Source: an uncultured Bacillus sp. (lineage in GTDB: Bacteria > Bacillota > Bacilli > Bacillales_B > DSM-18226). Taken from it: a stretch of 46,460 bases of DNA. A program made the position numbers and the translations under genes. The notes under the pieces were generated by a model. The model was not told where the DNA came from. It made no database searches and worked only from the letters and a program-made list of their open reading frames with translations. Below, in pieces: positions 35,358-43,261 of this stretch. Every line of letters begins with the position of its first letter. Within the stretch, counting starts at the first letter, position 1. Location: the NCBI RefSeq assembly GCF_946478885.1, contig NZ_CAMLDX010000013.1, positions 1 to 46,460 on the forward strand. The letters run 5' to 3'.

Positions 35358-36641
35358 ATGACTGATGTAAAAAGTATTCCTAAAGGCCGTTGGCTACATA
35401 TTATTCCAGCGTGTGTTATTGTATATATCGTTGCCTTCCTAGACCGTGGTAACATTAGCTTTGCTATTGCAGGTGGAATGGATAAAGAATTAGGGATGGC
35501 AGCAAGTATTTCGGGTTTAGCTGCAGGTATCTTCTTTGTAGGTTACTTAATACTGCAAGTGCCTGGCGGACATATAGCAGAGAAAGGCAATGCGAAAAAG
35601 TTTATCGCCTGGACCATTGCTGCATGGGGCGGATTAGCGATCTTAAACGGTTTTGTTCAAAGTACAAACCAATTATTATTAGTTCGGTTTCTATTAGGGG
35701 TTGCAGAAGGTGGAGTATACCCTGCTATTCTAACGATTATTAGCCACTGGTTCCCTAGTGAAGAACAAGGTCGTGCCAATGCATATTTCCAAATGAACGT
35801 AGCAATCGCTAATATTATTGCGGGTCCTTTATCAGGTTTTATTATCCAAGCTACTGGATGGCGCGAGCTATTTATCATTGAAGGTGTGTTATCTTTAGCA
35901 TTAATTTTTGTTTGGCTTCCATTGATCAGCAATAGACCAAGTGAAGCAAAGTGGATCTCAAAAGAAGAGCTTGAATGGATTGAAGGAAAAATTGCTGAAG
36001 ATCAAGCATCTATTAAAGGCGGGTCCCAGAGAAAAGTGTCAATGGGCGAATTATTTAAAAATATTAATATGGTGAAACTAATTGCTATTTATTTCTTTAT
36101 GCAAATTGGTTTCTACGGATTTTCTCTATGGCTGCCAACTCTATTAAAATCGATTTCATCCGGCGGCATGGGAACAATTGGACTTCTAAGTGCAGCTCCT
36201 TACATTATGTGTATTGTTGGACAATATGTATTTGCCAATCTCTGCGACAAAACTCAAAATCGCAAACTGTATACAGCACTTCCTATCCTTGGCTTTGCCG
36301 TATGTCTAACACTTGCAACACTCACTAAAAACAGTGTCTGGGTTTCCTATGCCTTTATGGTTCTTTGCGGAACATTTTTACAAGCGGCAACAGGGCCATT
36401 TTGGACATTGCCTTCAAACCTATTCCCAGCAGAGGTTGCTGGGGCAGGTCGTGGTATCATCAATGCTTTAGGAAACTTAGGTGGATTTGTCGGTCCATAC
36501 ATGGTCGGATTTATTATCCAATACATGAATCAAAGTGCAGGAACGTATTCTTTAGTATTCTTCCTTCTTTTAGGAGTTGTGTTGGTGTTCACTATTCCTT
36601 CTTCTGTAAATGGTATAAAACCGCATTCAAAGGTTGCTTAA
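35358..36641 (+). CDS. MFS transporter, anion:cation symporter family (sugar-acid uptake)
   Basis: 427-residue membrane protein with about 12 hydrophobic segments and the ACS-family (GudP/ExuT/GarP-type) character. It begins RWLHIIPACVIVYIVAFLDRGNISFAI, and has GGHIAEKGNAKKFI in the loop after TM2, RFLLGVAEGGVYPAIL and HWFPSEEQGRANA in TM4-5, and a central cytoplasmic loop (WISKEELEWIEGKIAED). Such carriers take up hexuronates, aldarates and aldonates with protons. It is flanked by two dehydratase systems, so a sugar acid is the likely cargo. ATG 35358 follows TTGGAGGTTTTAACACG. The exact substrate cannot be read from sequence. Confidence 0.9.
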   Translation: MTDVKSIPKGRWLHIIPACVIVYIVAFLDRGNISFAIAGGMDKELGMAASISGLAAGIFFVGYLILQVPGGHIAEKGNAKKFIAWTIAAWGGLAILNGFVQSTNQLLLVRFLLGVAEGGVYPAILTIISHWFPSEEQGRANAYFQMNVAIANIIAGPLSGFIIQATGWRELFIIEGVLSLALIFVWLPLISNRPSEAKWISKEELEWIEGKIAEDQASIKGGSQRKVSMGELFKNINMVKLIAIYFFMQIGFYGFSLWLPTLLKSISSGGMGTIGLLSAAPYIMCIVGQYVFANLCDKTQNRKLYTALPILGFAVCLTLATLTKNSVWVSYAFMVLCGTFLQAATGPFWTLPSNLFPAEVAGAGRGIINALGNLGGFVGPYMVGFIIQYMNQSAGTYSLVFFLLLGVVLVFTIPSSVNGIKPHSKVA

Positions 36642-36678
36642 TGATACAGATATAGGTTTAGAGTCGGATTAAAAAAGG

Positions 36679-36718
36679 GTAACAGTGCAATTGCTTATGT
36701 AAACGGTTGCACTGTTAC
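36679..36718 (+). promoter_or_regulatory. Perfect 12-bp hairpin overlapped by a cre-like site, upstream of the uxaA/larA genes
   Basis: GTAACAGTGCAA (36679-36690) and TTGCACTGTTAC (36707-36718) are perfect arms with a 16-base spacer. TGTAAACGGTTGCA at 36698-36711, covering the spacer and the start of the right arm, matches the CcpA consensus at 13 of 14 positions. No T-run follows on the plus strand; on the minus strand TTTTTT follows. It may be an operator, or the end of the transporter transcript. Confidence 0.5.
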
Positions 36719-36876
36719 TTCAATCATATATAAAAATTTAGTTTTATCATACAAAATCAGCTTATCCTCTTGAAAAGTCATGGTAAGAAACGATCTAATT
36801 ATTAAAACGATCCGTTTTTTGGAGAGATAGATTAAGCTGCTTTTCTGGAGATATTTGTTGAATAGGAGGGAAATAT

Positions 36877-37170
36877 ATGGAACGTAATATTAATGCTCTC
36901 ATCATTAAGCCAATAGATTCGGTGGCTGTTACGGTTACCCCCCTAACTAAAGGGGATCTCGCCGTTTATTTGGTAAATGGAGAAGAAAAACAAACCCCCG
37001 TTATGCAAAATATACCTATCTATCATAAGCTCTCATTGATAGAAATTAAAAAGGGCGATGCAGTAATAAAATATGGTGAAAGTATCGGCACTGCAAGCAG
37101 GGATATTCATATTGGCGAGCATGTTCATACTCATAATGTTACAAGTAATCGGGAACAAATCCGGCATTAA
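36877..37170 (+). CDS. UxaA-family hydro-lyase, small SAF-domain subunit
   Basis: 97-residue protein matching the N-terminal SAF domain of altronate/galactarate dehydratases: NALIIKPIDSVAVTVTPLTKGD near the start, then HKLSLIEIKKGDAVIKYGESIGTA and a metal-binding-like GEHVHTHN. In many enzymes this is fused to the large catalytic domain; here it is a separate gene 17 bases before the large subunit, as in sulfolactate sulfo-lyase SuyAB and some other UxaA-family pairs. ATG 36877 follows ATAGGAGGGAAATAT. With the large subunit it would dehydrate or eliminate from a hydroxy acid. The substrate is undetermined. Confidence 0.85.
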   Translation: MERNINALIIKPIDSVAVTVTPLTKGDLAVYLVNGEEKQTPVMQNIPIYHKLSLIEIKKGDAVIKYGESIGTASRDIHIGEHVHTHNVTSNREQIRH

Positions 37171-37187
37171 ACAAAGGAGGAGAACAG

Positions 37188-38348
37188 ATGAAATTCAAAG
37201 GATATAAAAGACCTGATGGAAAAGTAGGAATTCGAAATTATGTATTGCTTTTGCCGGCAAGTGCTTGTGCCAGTGATACTTGTCGCTTTGTGGCACAGGA
37301 AGTAAATGGAACGGTAAATATTATTAATCAAAACGGCTGCGCCCAGGTAGAAAGCGATCTTAAGATTACGCAGGATGTTCTTGCCGGTTTTGCTGCTAAT
37401 CCGAATGTGTATGGAACCATTTTGATTTCTTTGGGTTGTGAAACGAACCAGATAGACCAAATGGAACGAATAATCAAATCGAAAACGAATAAACCATTAA
37501 AAACGTTTATTATTCAAGAAGATGGCGGAACGGTGGAGGTTACAAAAAAGGCAGCTGAAATAGCTCGTCAAATGACAGCAGAGGCTTCGGCCTTAGTACC
37601 TGAGGAATTTGATATTTCTGAACTGATTGTCGGAACCAATTGTGGTGGGTCTGATCCGACATCTGGTCTTGCCTCGAATCCGGTTGTTGGAAACTTGAGC
37701 GATCGTCTGGTCGATTTGGGCTCTACATCAATATTATGTGAAACCACCGAGTTTATCGGTGCAGAGCATATTTTGGCCAAGCAAGCTGCGACACCTGAAA
37801 TTGCTGACCAAATCTATTCAATTATTAAGCGTTACGAAGATCATTTAGCTAATGTTGGTGAGTCACTGAGAGACGGAAATCCTTCTCCGGGGAACAAGGC
37901 GGGAGGACTTACGACAATTGAAGAGAAATCACTTGGCTGTATCCATAAAGGAGGCCATCGCCCGATTGTAGAGGTGTTTGATTATGCCCAGGCTCCAACT
38001 AAGAAGGGTTTAGTTATCATGGACACTCCAGGATACGATCATGCTTCTGTTACCGGTGTAGCTGCAGGTGGTGCTCAACTGTTAGTATTTACGACAGGAC
38101 GCGGACAGCCTTGTGGAAACCCAATCATGCCTGTAATCAAACTTACAGCCAATAAACAAACCTATGATAAGATGACAGATAATATCGATTTAGATGTCAG
38201 CCCGGTTCTTCGTGGAGAAAAATCAGTGGAGGATATGGGTGAGGAATTATTGAACTTAGTTGTTGAAGTCGCAAATGGAAAACAACCGAGAGCTGAATAT
38301 TATGGATTTAGTGACATTGCAATTAGTCGGGTTTGCAATTACGTCTAA
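37188..38348 (+). CDS. UxaA-family hydro-lyase, large catalytic subunit
   Basis: 386-residue UxaA C-terminal-type protein. Family motifs include GYKRPDGKVGIRNYVLLLPAS at the start, NQNGCAQ, LISLGCETNQ, VGTNCGGSDPTSGLASNP, CETTEFIGAEH and TGRGQPCGNPIMPVIKLTAN. Conserved cysteines and acidic residues in these motifs bind the catalytic metal in relatives. Known activities of the family are altronate, galactarate and sulfolactate elimination. A sugar acid is favoured by the IlvD/Edd, aldolase and transporter neighbours, but the split arrangement also recalls SuyAB. ATG 37188 follows AAGGAGGAGAACAG. Confidence 0.87.
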   Translation: MKFKGYKRPDGKVGIRNYVLLLPASACASDTCRFVAQEVNGTVNIINQNGCAQVESDLKITQDVLAGFAANPNVYGTILISLGCETNQIDQMERIIKSKTNKPLKTFIIQEDGGTVEVTKKAAEIARQMTAEASALVPEEFDISELIVGTNCGGSDPTSGLASNPVVGNLSDRLVDLGSTSILCETTEFIGAEHILAKQAATPEIADQIYSIIKRYEDHLANVGESLRDGNPSPGNKAGGLTTIEEKSLGCIHKGGHRPIVEVFDYAQAPTKKGLVIMDTPGYDHASVTGVAAGGAQLLVFTTGRGQPCGNPIMPVIKLTANKQTYDKMTDNIDLDVSPVLRGEKSVEDMGEELLNLVVEVANGKQPRAEYYGFSDIAISRVCNYV

Positions 38349-38440
38349 GGTCCTGAAAATTACCTTTATACTGGAATTGACTTGAATTGAAAGTAATCCT
38401 TACATCGTATTGATAATTCCTGAGTGGAGATGAAAATAAA

Positions 38441-39742
38441 ATGGAATCATTAGATTTAAGTAAATTTCCTAAAATCGACTTACCGCGTTTTCTAAAAATC
38501 AAACAACATTTTAACTCCAAAAAGGTAGAAGACATCCCAACAGAAGTTCGAACTAAGATGGAACCTCATTTACAAGATTTAGAGGGTAAACGGATTGCTG
38601 TTGGAGTAGGTAGCCGTGGAGTAGCTAATATTGCGCTTATCACCAAAACAGTAGTTGACACTTTAAAAGAAGCTGGAGCATTACCATTTATTATTCCTGC
38701 CATGGGGAGTCATGGTGGTGCAACTTCGGAAGGACAAGCTGAAATGTTGGCTGGATTTGGCATTACTGAAGAAACGATGGGCTGTCCGCTTGATCCCTCC
38801 ATGGATGTTGAACCAATAGGGGAGCTTGATCCGGGACTTCCTATTTATGTTTGTAAAAGTGCCCTTGAAGCAGATGGAATCGTGATAATTCCTAGAATCA
38901 AACCTCATACCGCTTTTCGTGGACCTATTGAAAGCGGAGCTCTTAAAATGCTTTGCATTGGACTAGGAAAACAAATTGGTGCTGATTCAATCCATATGAA
39001 TGGGTTTGCCCGTTTCCACGATCTAATTCCAAGAACAGGAATTTTTATTGCGGGAAGAACGAATGTCCTATTCGCAGTATCCGTTGTGGAAAATGCCTTT
39101 GATGACACATATAAAGTAGAAGTTCTTTCAAAAGATGACATGATTGCCATGAATAAGGAAAAAGCATTGTTGAAGGAAGCAAAAAAAATAATGGCAAGTA
39201 TTCCATTCCAAACCTTTGACGTACTGGTCATTGATGAAATAGGTAAAAACATTAGCGGAGATGGTCAAGATCCGAATGTGACAGGCCTATTTTTCGGAAA
39301 ACATATGAGTGGGGGTCCTGAATTTAAGAAAAGTGTGATTTTTGATGTTACTGAAGAATCTCATGGCAATGCGTTAGGAGTCGGGATGGCCGATGTAACG
39401 ACAAGAAAACTATTTGATAAAACCAATTTTGTCTATATGTATATGAATGCATTTACTAGTACTGAGGTAGATACTGTTAAAATGCCAATGGTCGCTGCAA
39501 CATCCGAGGATGCCTTGCGAATTGCTGTAAAAATGTGTAATGGCGTAAATATGAAAGAACATAAAATCGTCTGGATTAAAAACACCCTGGAACTATCAGA
39601 AGTAGTGATCAGTGAACCGCTTCTTGCTGAAGCACAAGCAATGCCGCATGTGGAGGTGTTAACTGATCCTATCGAATTAACATTTAAGGATGGAGAACCG
39701 GAGAAAGAGCTTTTGTCTAGAAAAATTCCCGTACATGCTTAA
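38441..39742 (+). CDS. LarA-family nickel-pincer hydroxyacid racemase/epimerase
   Basis: 433-residue enzyme of the lactate racemase superfamily, using the nickel-pincer nucleotide made by LarB, LarE and LarC from the genes that follow. The region PHTAFRGPIESGALK holds His156 and Lys169; His185 is 16 residues after the lysine, the same spacing as Lys184-His200 in L. plantarum LarA. An early GSHGGATSEGQ motif gives His91, matching His108. The lysine is therefore the expected attachment site for the cofactor. The GPIESG form differs from the AGFGGGRK form of lactate racemase, placing it in another branch. Desguin and colleagues described LarA homologues acting on malate, hydroxyglutarate and gluconate. 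With sugar-acid genes next to it, a sugar-acid 2-epimerase is the leading guess. Confidence 0.85.
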   Translation: MESLDLSKFPKIDLPRFLKIKQHFNSKKVEDIPTEVRTKMEPHLQDLEGKRIAVGVGSRGVANIALITKTVVDTLKEAGALPFIIPAMGSHGGATSEGQAEMLAGFGITEETMGCPLDPSMDVEPIGELDPGLPIYVCKSALEADGIVIIPRIKPHTAFRGPIESGALKMLCIGLGKQIGADSIHMNGFARFHDLIPRTGIFIAGRTNVLFAVSVVENAFDDTYKVEVLSKDDMIAMNKEKALLKEAKKIMASIPFQTFDVLVIDEIGKNISGDGQDPNVTGLFFGKHMSGGPEFKKSVIFDVTEESHGNALGVGMADVTTRKLFDKTNFVYMYMNAFTSTEVDTVKMPMVAATSEDALRIAVKMCNGVNMKEHKIVWIKNTLELSEVVISEPLLAEAQAMPHVEVLTDPIELTFKDGEPEKELLSRKIPVHA

Positions 39743-40021
39743 AATATGAGAATGCTACGTAATAATCATTAAGGGGAAGAAAGGATAAGTGTTGTCAGAT
39801 TCGTTATGATTTTCATCTTAATGCTTGCACTAGGATAGGAATGAAGGAGTTTTTTACATCCTTGGAAACGATCATTGGAAAGCTTATCCTTTCTACTCTT
39901 ATTGCTCTTTTTTTGCCACTATGAAGGATGATTCATTGAATTTTTAACTATCCTTTTTCATTTTTAATCATTAAAAAAAGTTGTATAGATGAATACACTG
40001 CTTTGAAGGGGGAGCATGCGA
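39743..40021 (+). other. Structured larA-larE gap with a possible 27-codon hydrophobic ORF
   Basis: AGAAAGGATAAG (39778-39789) and CTTATCCTTTCT (39883-39894) are perfect 12-base inverted arms 93 bases apart. Between and after them, an ATG at 39841 opens 27 codons of a hydrophobic peptide (MKEFFTSLETIIGKLIL...), ending at 39924 and preceded by AGGATAGGA. It resembles the first membrane helix of DctQ-type proteins and may be a remnant or a tiny real gene. Confidence 0.35.
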
Positions 40022-40816
40022 ATGAAAGAGAAATATGAACATCTTAAACAAATATTAAAAGAAATGGAAAATGTCGTTGTTGCGTTTTCAGGCGGTGTTG
40101 ATAGTACATTTCTTTTAAAAGTAGCAGTAGATGTTTTGGGGGTTGAGAACGTTCTGGCGGTAACGGCTAACTCCGAATCTTATCCTGCTAGCGAATTGGA
40201 AGAGGCAAAATCATTGGCTAAATTAATTGGAGCATCACATAAAATAATCGATCACTCAGAATTGAATATTCCTGGGTATGCTGAAAATGATAAGAATCGC
40301 TGTTATTACTGTAAAAATGGATTGTTTGAAAAAATTGCACCTATTATGCAACAAGCAGGATATCGAAACCTTGTATATGGTTTAATTGCTGATGATATGG
40401 GTGATTATCGCCCTGGTGTCCGGGCAGCCAATGAACATGGAGTACGCGGACCTTTACAGGAAGCAGCACTTTTTAAAGAAGAAATTCGTGAACTGTCTAA
40501 ACAACTAAACTTGCCTACATATAATAAACCATCGTTAGCTTGCCTATCATCAAGAATTGCTTATGGAGAGAAAATTACTCAAGAAAAGCTAACAAAGGTT
40601 GAAAAGTCAGAGGGTTATCTAAAAGGATTGGGAATCGGACAAGTACGTGTCCGTACTCATCAGGAAATGGCTAGGATCGAAGTAGAGCCTCAAGACATGC
40701 AGCTCATTTTAACTCATCATAGTAAAATACTGCGTAATCTGCAGGGGTTTGGCTATAAATATGTTACTCTTGACCTGCAAGGCTACACGAGTGGCAGCAT
40801 GAATAAAATGATATAA
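40022..40816 (+). CDS. larE: LarE, sulfur insertase for the nickel-pincer cofactor
   Basis: 264-residue PP-loop ATPase that adenylates and sulfurates the carboxylated pyridinium precursor. The PP-loop is AFSGGVDSTFLLK. RCYYCKNGLFEKI is characteristic of LarE, and SLACLSSRIAYG contains the cysteine in the region of Cys176, the sacrificial sulfur donor of L. plantarum LarE. The ATG at 40022 is preferred, with GAAGGGGGAG nine bases upstream; another ATG at 40016 is too close to that site. First of four cofactor genes. Confidence 0.92.
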   Translation: MKEKYEHLKQILKEMENVVVAFSGGVDSTFLLKVAVDVLGVENVLAVTANSESYPASELEEAKSLAKLIGASHKIIDHSELNIPGYAENDKNRCYYCKNGLFEKIAPIMQQAGYRNLVYGLIADDMGDYRPGVRAANEHGVRGPLQEAALFKEEIRELSKQLNLPTYNKPSLACLSSRIAYGEKITQEKLTKVEKSEGYLKGLGIGQVRVRTHQEMARIEVEPQDMQLILTHHSKILRNLQGFGYKYVTLDLQGYTSGSMNKMI

Positions 40817-40843
40817 AAAGTCTGAACTAAGGGTGAGACCCAA

Positions 40844-41611
40844 ATGGAAAATAGAAATATTGAAGAGATATTAAACCAAGTGAAAGAAGGTAAGATAGAT
40901 GTGGATCAGGCTAAAGCGATGCTGGTCCAATTTCAAGACATGGGTTTTGCAAAACTTGATCATTTGAGACATGGTCGTACAGGATTTCACGAGGTGGTGT
41001 ATGGTGAAGGGAAAAGTGTAGAACACCTCATTACAATCATTTCCACCTTAAAGCAAAATATTAATCGTGTACTCGTAACTAGAGTGGAAGAGCAAAAGGC
41101 ATCAAAAATCATGGCTGCTGTTTCCGGTCTTACATACAATCCAGTGGCTAGAACATTATTTTGGAAGGCTGATTCTGAGCCAGAGATAATATATAACGGA
41201 TATATTGCCGTTGTATGTGCAGGAACCTCTGACTTACCAGTTGCGGAGGAAGCAGCCGTTACTGCTGAAGCATTTGGAGCTTCGGTAAAAAGAATTTACG
41301 ATGTAGGGGTGGCTGGAATTCATCGGCTTTTTCATTACCTTGATGCAATTGAGAATGCAACTGTTACCGTTGCAGTTGCCGGGATGGAAGGGGCACTTCC
41401 AAGTGTCGTTGGCGGTTTAATCCGCAATCCCATTGTTGCGGTACCGACAAGCATTGGTTATGGTGCTAATTTTCATGGCCTATCAGCCTTATTATCCATG
41501 CTCAATGCCTGTGCTCCGGGAATCAGTGTTATGAATATTGATAATGGCTTTGGTGCAGGGTATTATGCGACATTAATTCATAAAAATCATTTTAAAAATA
41601 TAAAAGAATAA
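40844..41611 (+). CDS. larB: LarB, pyridinium carboxylase/hydrolase
   Basis: 255-residue protein with a C-terminal domain related to the PurE class of AIR carboxylases (VVCAGTSDLPVAEEAAVTAEAFG, GVAGIHRLF, VAVAGMEGALPSVVGGL and IAVPTSIGYGA-like VPTSIGYGANFHG). LarB carboxylates nicotinic acid adenine dinucleotide and releases AMP, the first step to the nickel-pincer nucleotide. The N-terminal ~90 residues (EEILNQVKEGKIDVDQAKAML) are the usual LarB-specific part. It is 27 bases after larE and 12 before larC1, clearly one operon. ATG 40844 follows GGTGAGACCCAA. Confidence 0.93.
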   Translation: MENRNIEEILNQVKEGKIDVDQAKAMLVQFQDMGFAKLDHLRHGRTGFHEVVYGEGKSVEHLITIISTLKQNINRVLVTRVEEQKASKIMAAVSGLTYNPVARTLFWKADSEPEIIYNGYIAVVCAGTSDLPVAEEAAVTAEAFGASVKRIYDVGVAGIHRLFHYLDAIENATVTVAVAGMEGALPSVVGGLIRNPIVAVPTSIGYGANFHGLSALLSMLNACAPGISVMNIDNGFGAGYYATLIHKNHFKNIKE

Positions 41612-41623
41612 AGAGGAGAAAAA

Positions 41624-42385
41624 ATGAAAACTCTCTATTTTGATTGTTTTTCTGGAATTAGCGGGGATATGACCATTGGTGCTCTTATTGACTTAGGGGC
41701 AGACATACAATACTTCGAGAAGGAATTAAAAAAGCTAAACATAGATGAAGAATACAGTCTTAAATGGGAAAAGGTTGTTAAAAAGGGAATTTCGGCAACA
41801 AAATTCGATGTAATACTGTCTGAAAAGCAAACGAATAATCATGACGGTGAACACCTTCATCATCACGAGCATCACCATCGACATTATTCTGATATCGTCA
41901 CTATGATTAAAAATGCGAAATTTAAAGATAATGTCCAGACGATGGCGCTGTCTATTTTTGAAAAAATCGGCAGAGCTGAAGCAAAGATACATAATATCCC
42001 GTTTGAAAAGGTTCATTTTCATGAAGTCGGTGCTATTGATTCGATTATCGATATTGTTGGGACATGCATCCTCCTTGAACAATTGGGGATAACCAAAATC
42101 GTCTCTTCTCCTGTTCCTGTTGGGAATGGCTGCGTTAAAATTGCTCATGGACTGTATCCAGTACCTGCACCAGCAACTTTAGAAATTTTGAAAGGGCTGC
42201 CAATTAAGAAAACAGAGATTGAAGGTGAAGTGACAACCCCTACAGGAGCAGGTATTCTGTCAGCTCTCTCCGAAGAATATGGACCCATTCCGTCTTTTAA
42301 TGTTGTTTCAATCGGGTATGGGGCAGGAACGAAGGATTTCCCCGAACATTCGAATGTTCTACGTATAATATTAGGCACTATATAG
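41624..42385 (+). CDS. larC1: LarC1, N-terminal part of the nickel insertion cyclometallase
   Basis: 253-residue protein that, with LarC2, inserts nickel into the pincer cofactor using CTP. It begins LYFDCFSGISGDMTIGALIDLG and has the His-rich loop at residues 73-87 (H-D-G-E-H-L-H-H-H-E-H-H-H-R-H), typical of LarC and probably a nickel store. KVHFHEVGAIDSIIDIVG, then PVPAPATLEILKG and TPTGAGILSAL follow. TAG at 42383 ends the frame. In L. plantarum, LarC1 and LarC2 are joined by a programmed frameshift; here that looks impossible because the -1 frame also has TAG at 42388. Start ATG 41624 follows AAGAGGAGAAAAA. Confidence 0.93.
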   Translation: MKTLYFDCFSGISGDMTIGALIDLGADIQYFEKELKKLNIDEEYSLKWEKVVKKGISATKFDVILSEKQTNNHDGEHLHHHEHHHRHYSDIVTMIKNAKFKDNVQTMALSIFEKIGRAEAKIHNIPFEKVHFHEVGAIDSIIDIVGTCILLEQLGITKIVSSPVPVGNGCVKIAHGLYPVPAPATLEILKGLPIKKTEIEGEVTTPTGAGILSALSEEYGPIPSFNVVSIGYGAGTKDFPEHSNVLRIILGTI

Positions 42386-42405
42386 TCTAGAAGGTGGGAG
42401 CTTAT

Positions 42406-42873
42406 ATGTCACAGCATTTCTCGCATATTGAAGAGCATATTGATATAGACATGGTCAAGATGGAAGTAAACCTCGATGATATACCGGGGGAGTGGCTAGG
42501 CTACTTGATGGATCAATTATTTGAAGCAGGTGCGAATGATGTATTTTATACTCCTATTTATATGAAGAAAAATCGTCCAGGTGTCTTGGTTCAGCTATTA
42601 TGTAAGAAACAGAAAATTAACGAGATGAAAAAAATATTATTTGCTGAAACAACTACACTTGGCATTCGCTATTATCCATTATCTGTCCATCGATTAGCCC
42701 GGAAATTTTTAAAAGTCAAGACCGAGTGGGGGGAAGTTACAGTTAAACAAGGTATACATGAAGGTGAAATTATTCAATATGCACCAGAATATGAAGATTG
42801 TTATAAAATCGCAAAGGAATATAATGTTCCAATAAAAAAAGTTTATCAAAAAGTGTGGGAAGAATTAAAATAA
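42406..42873 (+). CDS. larC2: LarC2, C-terminal part of the nickel insertion cyclometallase, separate polypeptide
   Basis: 155-residue protein corresponding to the C-terminal CTP-hydrolysing part of LarC: VKMEVNLDDIPGEWLGYLMDQLFEAGANDVFYTPIYMKKNRPG is the recognisable core, given here only as an extent near residues 17-59. ATG 42406 has its own site AAGGTGGGAG; the GTG at 42394 lies inside that site and is not used. The start is 20 bases after the larC1 stop, so translation is probably coupled and the two chains associate after synthesis. Last gene of the operon, followed by an AT-rich hairpin. Confidence 0.9.
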   Translation: MSQHFSHIEEHIDIDMVKMEVNLDDIPGEWLGYLMDQLFEAGANDVFYTPIYMKKNRPGVLVQLLCKKQKINEMKKILFAETTTLGIRYYPLSVHRLARKFLKVKTEWGEVTVKQGIHEGEIIQYAPEYEDCYKIAKEYNVPIKKVYQKVWEELK

Positions 42874-42893
42874 ACAATACGTTTGTTTATTTT
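42867..42893 (+). terminator. Terminator of the lar operon
   Basis: AAAATAAACA and TGTTTATTTT form a perfect 10-bp AT-rich stem with a 7-base loop, overlapping the end of larC2. No long T-run follows beyond the arm, so its efficiency is uncertain. Confidence 0.55.
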
Positions 42894-43067
42894 GGCCCTA
42901 CTTTTTGATCATTTGTCATTTAACCGGTGATGAATGCCCGTGCTTAGATTCGGCCTGTATTACTGAACCCAGTATCGTTTTTTTCGCTTTTGTGGTACGA
43001 ATATTATCGAAGGCTTTGTCATATGGGGATTCGCAAACCCGTCAATATGCTTTACGATTTCGTATTT

Positions 43068-43260
43068 CATTTCACCCCCTTATCCTTTGCCCGTTAAATA
43101 AATTTCATTTGATGAATATTGGTTCTTGAAGGATTTGATCCCCAGAGGACAATTAAATTCGAATATGCCATCTTTTCAGGAGGCGGGCAATATTCGAGTG
43201 GAACATTATATGTTAACGCTTCTCGACCAGTACCGGAGCAAAGGTCGCCAAAGGAGCGAG
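43068..43260 (-). pseudogene. Fragment of a molybdopterin oxidoreductase
   Basis: Minus-strand reading from about 43258 to 43094 gives GDLCSGTGREALTYNV... and then VLWGSNPSRTNIHQMKFI before a stop, followed in the same frame by RAKDKGVK. The WGSNP-x-x-T-N-I-H motif is typical of the molybdopterin domain of DMSO-reductase-family enzymes. Only ~60 codons remain, with neither end of the gene, and it abuts the PucR remnant. I could not name the parent enzyme. The 42.9-43.07 kb stretch after it also reads as broken open frames. Confidence 0.5.
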
Positions 43261-43261
43261 A

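Noticed and set aside
39860..39880. Possible cre site (TGGAAACGATCATT) between larA and larE
   Set aside because: 11 of 14 matches, with the conserved right end wrong.
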